From Microbacterium sp. (lineage in GTDB: Bacteria; Actinomycetota; Actinomycetes; Actinomycetales; Microbacteriaceae), in the NCBI GenBank assembly GCA_031286555.1, contig JAITUD010000303.1, forward strand, positions 1 through 5,681: 5,681 nt of DNA. Reading direction: 5' to 3'. The notes below the pieces were generated by a model that did not search any database, was not told where the DNA came from, and saw only the letters and a program-made list of their open reading frames with translations. This document shows, one piece after another, positions 1-5,038 of this stretch. The stretch's first letter is position 1, and each line of letters begins with the position of its first letter. A program made the translations under genes and the position numbers.

Positions 1-60
1 CCCCCCCGGCCCGCCCGCCGCCAGGGCGCGGGGGTACGCGGCCGGCCGCCCCCCCCCCGC
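1..60. other. Low-complexity, about 95% G+C edge with C7 and C10 runs
   Basis: Only 3 of the first 60 bases are A or T. C runs occur at 1-7 and 49-58, and a G run at 30-34. The rest of the window is clearly less extreme. The stretch lies just past the point where LivF should end, so it may be a poorly resolved contig end, a homopolymer error zone, or the real start of a GC-rich intergenic or hairpin region. It is not supported as functional coding sequence. Confidence 0.6.
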
Positions 61-757
61 CGCCGCGACCGAGGTACGCCTCGTGCAGCAGGCGCGGCTC
101 CTCGCGCAGCGCGGCCGCATCGCCCTGGTAGGTGACTCGGCCGCCCGCGACGACCAGCGCGTCGCGCGCGCGACCGAGGGCGAGGTTCGTGAACTGTTCC
201 ACCAGGAGCACACCGGCACCGGCATCCGCCAGCGCGGTCACGATCGGCAACAGCCGGGTGAAGACCACCGGAGCGAGGCCGAGGCTCATCTCGTCGATCA
301 GCAGGAAGCGCGGCTTCGCCGCGAAGGCACGTGCCAGCACCACCATCTGCTGCTCGCCGCCGGAGAGCAGCGCCGTCGGGGCGTCCCAGCGCTTCTCGAG
401 TTCGGGGAACTGCTCCAGCACGGCGCGCGCCTCGGCGTCGGTCCGCGCGGTCAGCGACAGGTTCTCACGGACGGTGAGCGAGCCGAACACCGCGCGCCCC
501 TGCTCGATGTGCACGATGCCGCGCCGGGCCCTGGCCACGCGCGAGAGCCGGTCGATCGGCTCGTCGCCGATCAGGATGCGGCCGGCGGAGTGCGCGATCA
601 CTCCCGAGATCGACTCGATCAGGCTGGTCTTGCCCGCACCGTTCGGCCCGACCAACGCAGTGACCTCGCCGGGCGTCACCCGCAGGCTGACATCGGAGAT
701 CACGGGACCCGCGCCGCGGCTCACCGTCACGTTCTCGAGCACCAGCGATTCGCTCAT
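2..757 (-). CDS. livF: LivF-type ABC ATPase, 3' end not reached; Gly-rich C-terminal tail
   Basis: Reading the minus strand from the ATG at 757 gives 252 open codons with no stop before the window edge. Residues 1-230 are a full LivF-type ATPase: Walker A GPNGAGKT (37-44), HIEQGRAVFGSLTVRENL (83-100) covering the Q-loop region, signature LSGGEQQ (131-137), Walker B FLLIDE (151-156), D-loop SLGL (158-161), and VEQ (186-188) where most ABC ATPases have a switch histidine. Gln there is usual for LivF, as is a conserved AYLG (227-230) at the very end. The family normally stops within a few residues of that point, at about 233-240. Here the frame continues through at least 22 residues rich in Gly, Ala, Arg and Pro, encoded by nearly pure G/C sequence that includes a G10 run. 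No reading frame contains a stop in that stretch, so a single indel would not restore a normal end inside the window. The start overlaps the livMG stop by 1 nt, with GGAG 8 nt upstream. It supplies the second ATPase of the importer. Confidence 0.9.
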   Translation of the reverse strand, partial: MSESLVLENVTVSRGAGPVISDVSLRVTPGEVTALVGPNGAGKTSLIESISGVIAHSAGRILIGDEPIDRLSRVARARRGIVHIEQGRAVFGSLTVRENLSLTARTDAEARAVLEQFPELEKRWDAPTALLSGGEQQMVVLARAFAAKPRFLLIDEMSLGLAPVVFTRLLPIVTALADAGAGVLLVEQFTNLALGRARDALVVAGGRVTYQGDAAALREEPRLLHEAYLGRGGGGGAAGRVPPRPGGGRAGG

Positions 758-2523
758 CACAGCATCTCCGTCTCGCCCATGTAGGCCTTGGTCACGGCGG
801 GGTCAGAGAGGACCTCGTCCTGCGGGCCGGATGCCAGCACCCGGCCGAAATCGAGCACGGTCAGCCTTGGGCACACCGAGCGCACCAGGTCGAGGTCGTG
901 CTCGATGATGATCAGCGACAGCCCGAACCGCGCCGGGGCGTCGCGCAGCCGCTGTGCGAGGGCGAGGTGCTCCTCGTGCGACAGCCCGGCCGCCGGCTCG
1001 TCCAGGATCAGCAGCCGAGGTCCGGCGAGCACGTTCGCAGCCACCTCGATAAGGCGCCGCGTGCCCACGTCGACACTCGCGAGCCGCGTGCGCGCCGGCG
1101 GGCATCCGAAGAACGAGAGCACCTCGGCGACGTCCGCGGCGGCGAGCCGGCGCCGGGCGACGAAGCGCACATAGGCGTCGACGGTCAGCGCCGGCGGCAC
1201 ACGGTCCTGCTGGAACGTGCGACGCAGACCCAGCCGGGCCCTCGCGGTCGGGCTGAGCCCGGCCAGGTCAGTTCCGTTCAGCAGCACCTTCCCGGTGTGC
1301 TGGGGCAGGAAGCCGCTGATCGCGTCGACGAAGGTCGACTTGCCGGCCCCGTTCGGCCCGATGAGTCCCATCACGGTGCCGGCCGGCACCTCGAAGGACA
1401 CATCGTCGAGTGCCTTCAGCGCTCCGAACTGCACGGTCAGCCCCTGCACGGTCAGCACCGGCTCCCCGATGGCCTCGGCGGGGTCGAGCGTCGCCACGGT
1501 GTCGGTCGTCACCGGATCGGAAGCCGGCGGCGTCGCGGCGTCCAGCGTCGGGGCCTCGGGTGCGGGACGCCGGTCGAGCCGGCGCCACCAGAGGTTGCGG
1601 ATCCCCTGACCGAGGTTCGTGCCGGTGGTGAGCGCCTGCACGCCCAGCACGCCGAAGATCACGAATCCCCAGTTCTGGTCGATGCCCCAGCGCTTGAGCA
1701 GCTCCGGCACCGCCACCCAGAGGATGCCGCCGAAGATCGCCATGTCGATCAGGTGCGCGCCGCTCATGATCGCCAGGATGTAAAGGGCGAGCGACTGGAT
1801 CGGCGTGAAGCTCGAGGCCAGCGGCAGCCCCACCTGGGCGGCGATCAGCGCCCCGGACACGCCGCCGAGGGCGGCCGAGACGGCGAACGCGCTGAGCTTC
1901 GCGGTCTGCACGCTCTGCCCGACCGCGGCCGTGCCGCGCTCGCTGAACGCGACCGCCTTCCAGCCCGACCCGACCCGGCCGCGCTGCAGGAAGAACACCA
2001 CGACGGCGCAGACGGCGAGCACCAGCACGCTGAAGAAGAAGTAGGAGCGGTCGTTCGCGAATGCCGTGGGACGCTCGACCGCAATGCCGTCGGCAGAACC
2101 GGGGAACTGGATCTGCACCAGCGTGACGTCGGCGGCCGCGGCGAAGCCGAGCGTGACCACCGCCAGGTTCACACCGCGCAGTCGCAGGGCCGGCAGGCCG
2201 ACGAGCACGCCGGCAACGCCGGCGACGGCCGCGGCGATCAGCAGCCACACGATGAACCCGCCGGGTGCCTGGATGACGTTGAGCCCGGCGACGACCCAGG
2301 CGCCGATCGCTGCGAAGGTCAGCTGGCACAGGGCGATCATCCCGGCCGAGCCGGTGACGATCCCGAGCCCGAGGATGGCGATCGCCGCGGTGACGGCGGT
2401 GACGGCGAGATAGACGAAGTAGCCGCTCAGCCCCACGCTGAGCGAGTAGCCGATCGCGACGCCGATGACGGCGATCGCAAGCGGGACGGTGATCCGGGCC
2501 CAGGGACGTTCAGCGAGCCGCAT
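757..2523 (-). CDS. livM/livG: LivM-LivG fusion: HAAT permease joined to ABC ATPase
   Basis: A 588-residue single chain holding two transporter subunits that are separate in E. coli. Residues 1 to about 312 are a LivM permease with about eight to nine membrane segments. Landmarks are ALCQLTFAAIGAWVVAGL (64-81), LRLRGVNLAVVTLGFA (113-128) and the ATPase-contacting loop SGWKAVAFSERGTAAVGQSV (186-205). Residues 313-354 are an Arg-, then Pro/Thr/Asp-rich linker, probably flexible and cytoplasmic. Residues 355-588 are a LivG-type ATPase: Walker A GPNGAGKS (389-396), Q-loop FQQ (437-439), Walker B LLILDE (504-509), D-loop region AAGL (511-514) and switch His542 in IIEHD. The ABC signature is degenerate: VDVGT (484-488) stands where LSGGQ or the LivG LAYGQ form is expected. 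The insert before it is short compared with E. coli LivG, giving a domain of about 234 residues. Permease-ATPase fusions of this family are known in other bacteria. The gene starts behind AAGGAGGT, overlaps livH by 14 nt, and its stop overlaps the livF start by 1 nt (TGATG). No internal start with a good binding site was noticed at the linker. Confidence 0.93.
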   Translation of the reverse strand: MRLAERPWARITVPLAIAVIGVAIGYSLSVGLSGYFVYLAVTAVTAAIAILGLGIVTGSAGMIALCQLTFAAIGAWVVAGLNVIQAPGGFIVWLLIAAAVAGVAGVLVGLPALRLRGVNLAVVTLGFAAAADVTLVQIQFPGSADGIAVERPTAFANDRSYFFFSVLVLAVCAVVVFFLQRGRVGSGWKAVAFSERGTAAVGQSVQTAKLSAFAVSAALGGVSGALIAAQVGLPLASSFTPIQSLALYILAIMSGAHLIDMAIFGGILWVAVPELLKRWGIDQNWGFVIFGVLGVQALTTGTNLGQGIRNLWWRRLDRRPAPEAPTLDAATPPASDPVTTDTVATLDPAEAIGEPVLTVQGLTVQFGALKALDDVSFEVPAGTVMGLIGPNGAGKSTFVDAISGFLPQHTGKVLLNGTDLAGLSPTARARLGLRRTFQQDRVPPALTVDAYVRFVARRRLAAADVAEVLSFFGCPPARTRLASVDVGTRRLIEVAANVLAGPRLLILDEPAAGLSHEEHLALAQRLRDAPARFGLSLIIIEHDLDLVRSVCPRLTVLDFGRVLASGPQDEVLSDPAVTKAYMGETEML

Positions 2524-3370
2524 CCCACACCTCCTTGCGCTGCGACCAGAGCAGCAGGACGACGATGAACAGGAAAGGGAGGAAGTTGCGGATGACCGAC
2601 ACCTCGTCGATCTGGGCGACCAGTCCGCCCAGCATCCCGAGCACGAGTCCGCCGAGCACCGCGAGGTCCAGCCGGCGGAAGCCGCCGAGCAGCGCCGCTG
2701 CGGCGGCCGGCACGATCAGCATCGACAGACCGGTGGCATCCGAGGACTGCGAGGGGGCGATGATGATGATCACCAGCGCGCTGATCAGGCCGGTGACGAA
2801 CCACACCGCGATCGACAGCGGACGCGAGCGGATGCCGAGCAGCTCCGCCGTGGTCGGGCGCTCGGAGAGCGCGCGCAATTGCGTGCCGATCCGGGTGCGC
2901 ACCAGCAGCAGATGGACGCCGAGCGCCACCGCCACGGCCACACCGACCGTGGCGAGCGTGACCTGGCTGATCACGACCCCGCCGACGCGGAACGCCGGCC
3001 CCGCGATGATCGGCGCGAACGGCTGGGGCTTGTTGCCGAACAGGATGAATGACAACGAGATCAGCAGCAGCAGCGGGCCGACCGTCATCGCCGAGCGCGT
3101 GGTCACGTTCGCCTCGCTCAGCCAGGTGGCGGCGACCCAGCCGATGACGGCCGCCAGCAGACCGCCGATCAGGATGCCGAGGACCGACGCGAGCCAGATC
3201 GGCAGACCGGCAGCGGTGACCAGCCACACCGCGCAGAACGCGCCGAACATGCCGGTCGCAGCCTGTGCGAAGTTCACCACCCGCACCAGCCGGGACATCA
3301 GGGTCAGGCACACGCCGAGAGCGGCGTACACGCCGCCGGCGGCGAGCCCGGCGAGGGCACCTTGGATCAT
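2510..3370 (-). CDS. livH: LivH-type ABC permease (HAAT family)
   Basis: A 286-residue integral membrane protein, close to the usual LivH length of about 290-310. About eight hydrophobic segments are visible, roughly at 5-28, 40-55, 58-82, 96-112, 134-156, 186-206, 214-250 (two) and 262-275. The N-terminal LivH signature is present: GLAAGGVYAALGVCLTL (8-24), then RVVNFAQAATGMFGAF (30-45). The cytoplasmic coupling loop that contacts the ATPases is recognisable as RTRIGTQLRALSERPTTAELLGI (158-180), equivalent to the EAA loop of other importers. It pairs with the LivM half of the downstream fusion to form the channel. Translation starts at the ATG at 3370 behind a good AGGAAGGAA site, just past the intergenic hairpin. 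Its last codons, for Lys-Glu-Val near the C-terminus, also make the Shine-Dalgarno sequence of the next gene, and the two genes overlap by 14 nt. Transported substrate unknown; family assignment is secure. Confidence 0.94.
   Translation of the reverse strand: MIQGALAGLAAGGVYAALGVCLTLMSRLVRVVNFAQAATGMFGAFCAVWLVTAAGLPIWLASVLGILIGGLLAAVIGWVAATWLSEANVTTRSAMTVGPLLLLISLSFILFGNKPQPFAPIIAGPAFRVGGVVISQVTLATVGVAVAVALGVHLLLVRTRIGTQLRALSERPTTAELLGIRSRPLSIAVWFVTGLISALVIIIIAPSQSSDATGLSMLIVPAAAAALLGGFRRLDLAVLGGLVLGMLGGLVAQIDEVSVIRNFLPFLFIVVLLLWSQRKEVWDAAR
2529..2536 (-). promoter_or_regulatory. Perfect Shine-Dalgarno for livM-livG, inside livH
   Basis: The coding strand reads AAGGAGGT, a full match to the anti-Shine-Dalgarno core, 5 nt before the ATG at 2523. 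It lies within the last codons of livH (Lys279-Glu280-Val281), and the ATG itself is out of frame within livH. It is the strongest binding site in the window and fixes the start of the fusion protein. Confidence 0.85.
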
Positions 3371-3374
3371 GGGG

Positions 3375-3383
3375 TTCCTTCCT
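3375..3383 (-). promoter_or_regulatory. Ribosome binding site of livH
   Basis: The coding strand carries the purine-rich AGGAAGGAA, 4 nt before the ATG at 3370 (6 nt from the AGGAAGG core). It decides the start: an in-frame upstream extension to 3415 would begin inside the intergenic hairpin, without a binding site, and would add a non-membrane Arg-rich leader not found in LivH proteins. Confidence 0.75.
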
Positions 3384-3386
3384 GTG

Positions 3387-3417
3387 CGGTGGCCCGCCGC
3401 GATGCGTCGGGCCACCG
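3387..3417 (-). promoter_or_regulatory. Intergenic hairpin between binding-protein and permease genes
   Basis: A perfect 10-bp inverted repeat, CGGTGGCCCG (3387-3396) and CGGGCCACCG (3408-3417), encloses 11 nt. Inside, after one mismatch, three further G-C pairs (3398-3400 with 3404-3406) leave a GAT triloop. It occupies most of the 55-nt gap between the binding-protein stop and the livH start. In the minus-strand transcript the stem is followed by CACAGGAAGG and not by a U tract, so it is not a typical intrinsic terminator. Its foot lies 3 nt before the livH ribosome binding site. Such structures in binding-protein transporter operons can protect the upstream mRNA or dampen downstream expression, which would give excess binding protein over permease. 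That role here is inference. Confidence 0.7.
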
Positions 3418-3425
3418 GTGATGGG

Positions 3426-4589
3426 TCAGTTCTCAGGGATGCGGAACCAGTCGTCCGCGATCTTCTCCCATGCGTGCGTGCCGCTCTTCAGTTCGATCGG
3501 CCAGCCCGCCGTGTTGTCCACACCGAAGGTGTACGGCGTGCCGATCATCGGGTTCTCGATCGGCTTCATGTCGCGCAGCGCCGTGGCGACGGTCTCGCGG
3601 GTGATGTCGCCCTTCATCTCCTTCAGGACGGCGATGAAGTGCTTCGCGGCGAGGAAGCCGCCCTGGCTGAACGCGGTCAGCGGAATGTCGTTCTTCACCA
3701 TCAGGTCGCGCCACTCCTTGTTGATGTCGTTCTCCTCGGTGAAGGGGTAGAACTCGGCGGGCACGTAGATACCGGCACCGGCGTCATCGACCGCCTTCGC
3801 GAAGTTCTCGCTGTACACGCTGGTCAGGTACAGCCACGTCACGTCGTCCCAGCCCTGCGCGTTCGCCGCCTTGACCTGCCCGATCGCGTCGGGCTCGACC
3901 GGGTTGATGGCCAGGGCCTTGCACCCCGCAGCGCGGGCCTTGACGATGTAGGGCGTGTAGTCGCTGGCGCCGTAGGGCACCGTGTCGTCGACGTACTTCG
4001 GCTTCTGTCCGGAGATCTCCGTCCACTTGTCGATGGCCGCCTGGTAGGTGGGGCGGGTGGAGCCGGCGATCTCGAGCAGCACGCAGATGTCCTTGAGCTT
4101 CAGCACCTCGGAGCCGTAGAGCAGCGTGAGCGTCATGTCGTTGAACGGGCCGACGTTGGCGGGGGAGATGTTCTTGCTGTCGAAGCAGCCGGTGTCGACG
4201 CCGATGCCGGGGATCGAGAGGATGCCCTCCTGCTCGTAGTACTTCGCGTTCAGCTCGCACTCGATCAGGCTCGCGGAGCCGACCAGGGCGACGGCCTCGT
4301 CGCTGCCGACCAGTTCACGGGCGGCGGCCGTGGCGCTCGCCGGGTCGCCCTTGTCGTCGAGCGACTTGTAGTCGATCTTGCGGCCGTCCAGGCCGCCGGC
4401 CTTGTTGAACGCGTCGAAGACGGCGGCCGCCGCCTGGGACGCCTCGGGGAACGTCGCCGGTCCGCTCTTGGTGTTCACGGAGCCGACGACGATGTCGCCA
4501 CCGGCATCCCCTCCGCCTCCGGCGCAGCCGCCCAGTGCGAGCACGCCGGTGACGACCAGCGCGGCGGCGGCGAACAGCTTCTTCTTCAT
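3426..4589 (-). CDS. ABC transporter substrate-binding lipoprotein, HAAT/LivK-like (periplasmic binding fold type I)
   Basis: A 387-residue extracytoplasmic binding protein. Residues 1-21 are a lipoprotein signal: MKKK, a hydrophobic core, and a lipobox ending LALGGC with Cys22 as the lipidation site. A Gly-rich linker (23-31) follows. The mature protein shows the Peripla_BP_6 (LivK/LivJ-like) pattern: first strand IVVGSVNTKSGPAT (33-46), AFNKAGGLDGRKI (60-72), the LDDKGDPASATAAARELV segment (77-94), VALVGSASL (100-108), IPGIGVD (126-132), ISPANVGPFND (141-151), and YTPYIVKARAAGCKALAI (211-228). It captures the ligand at the membrane surface and presents it to the LivH/LivMG permease. Cys111 and Cys135 flank the ligand-side loop and could form a disulfide; Cys169 and Cys223 are also present. 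The ligand is not predictable: the family binds branched-chain amino acids, amides, urea and aromatic compounds. The ATG at 4589 is chosen because the signal peptide starts there. It overlaps the SnoaL-like stop codon by 4 nt. A weak GGGAA lies only 3 nt from the ATG and GAGAGG 10 nt away, so coupling probably aids its translation. A strong hairpin follows the stop. Confidence 0.93.
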   Translation of the reverse strand: MKKKLFAAAALVVTGVLALGGCAGGGGDAGGDIVVGSVNTKSGPATFPEASQAAAAVFDAFNKAGGLDGRKIDYKSLDDKGDPASATAAARELVGSDEAVALVGSASLIECELNAKYYEQEGILSIPGIGVDTGCFDSKNISPANVGPFNDMTLTLLYGSEVLKLKDICVLLEIAGSTRPTYQAAIDKWTEISGQKPKYVDDTVPYGASDYTPYIVKARAAGCKALAINPVEPDAIGQVKAANAQGWDDVTWLYLTSVYSENFAKAVDDAGAGIYVPAEFYPFTEENDINKEWRDLMVKNDIPLTAFSQGGFLAAKHFIAVLKEMKGDITRETVATALRDMKPIENPMIGTPYTFGVDNTAGWPIELKSGTHAWEKIADDWFRIPEN

Positions 4590-5026
4590 CGCTTCCCTGC
4601 CTCTCGTGTTGCGTCGCGATCGGTCGCGGCGCGGGAACTGTCGTCCAGCGCGCGGCCTACGAGCTCGGTGTCGCAGAACTGCTCGAACGCGTGCACCTTC
4701 CCGTCGCGCAGCCGCCAGACGTGGGCGACGCGGGCGGCGAAGAACCGCCCGGTCTGCTTGTAGGTGCCGGAGTAGGTGCCGATGCCGACGACCACGTCGC
4801 CGCCGTCGACCACCTCGTCGATGGCGACGGTGTAGTCGTCCCACTCGTCCTGGATGCGGCCGAAGACGCCGGCGGCGACGGCATCCGGGCCGACGTAGGT
4901 GCCCGCGTAGGGGAAGCCGGCGGCCTCGGTCCAGCGGATGTCGTCGGCGAACGGGGCGAGCATGCCGTCCAGGTCGCCCCGGTCGGATGCCGCGTAGTGG
5001 GCGCGGATGATGTCTGCGTTGCTCAT
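4586..5026 (-). CDS. SnoaL/NTF2-like small protein (nuclear transport factor 2 family)
   Basis: A 146-residue protein with the layout of SnoaL-like/NTF2 superfamily members, usually 120-150 residues forming an alpha+beta cone around a pocket. Visible landmarks are an N-terminal helix with YAASDRGDLDGML (11-23), FADDIRWTE (26-34) for the first strand, YVGPDAV (44-50), a DEVVDGGDVVVGIGTYSGTY hairpin (70-89), and the family-typical HVWRLRDGKVHAFEQFCDT (101-119). The superfamily includes polyketide cyclases, ketosteroid isomerases, limonene epoxide hydrolases and many proteins of unknown activity. His101 and Asp119 are possible pocket residues, but no catalytic set can be assigned. There is no signal sequence, so it is probably cytoplasmic. 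The last 20 or so residues (DDSSRAATDRDATREAGKR) look like a disordered charged tail. The start is set by the AGAGGAA site 5 nt upstream. The gene ends in an ATGA overlap with the binding-protein gene, so the two are probably translationally coupled. An enzymatic role on the imported compound is inference. Confidence 0.85.
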   Translation of the reverse strand: MSNADIIRAHYAASDRGDLDGMLAPFADDIRWTEAAGFPYAGTYVGPDAVAAGVFGRIQDEWDDYTVAIDEVVDGGDVVVGIGTYSGTYKQTGRFFAARVAHVWRLRDGKVHAFEQFCDTELVGRALDDSSRAATDRDATREAGKR

Positions 5027-5031
5027 TCGTG

Positions 5032-5038
5032 TTCCTCT
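5032..5038 (-). promoter_or_regulatory. Ribosome binding site of the SnoaL-like gene
   Basis: The coding strand reads AGAGGAA, followed by 5 nt and then ATG. The site begins at the last base of the stop codon of the upstream MoaF-like gene, so termination and re-initiation are adjacent. It is the main reason for choosing the ATG at 5026 over in-frame starts upstream that would overlap the previous gene. Confidence 0.7.

Noticed and set aside
83..908. Two overlapping plus-strand open frames opposite livF
   Set aside because: The minus strand here holds every ABC ATPase motif in order. The plus-strand products are low-complexity Arg/Ala/Ser sequences.
898..2568. Long plus-strand open frame of about 550 codons opposite livM-livG
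   Set aside because: It lies wholly opposite well-supported coding sequence. Its translation is rich in Arg, Gly, Asp, Glu and His with no recognisable domain, and such antisense frames are routine in DNA with G/C-rich third positions.
3371..3415. Upstream start for livH adding 15 residues
   Set aside because: It would begin inside the hairpin without a Shine-Dalgarno, whereas the ATG at 3370 has AGGAAGGAA at good spacing and matches the LivH N-terminus.
3387..3417. Intrinsic (rho-independent) terminator
   Set aside because: The stem is strong, but the transcript continues with CACAGGAAGG instead of a U run, and essential permease genes follow in the same operon.
3413..3420. Palindrome CACCGGTG as an operator
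   Set aside because: It overlaps the hairpin arm, is short, and is expected by chance in this composition. No second copy or promoter lies nearby.
2535..4763. Plus-strand open frame of over 700 codons opposite livH and the binding-protein gene
   Set aside because: It spans several real genes and the intergenic hairpin, changes composition abruptly at each, and shows no family motif. It is a shadow of the minus-strand genes.
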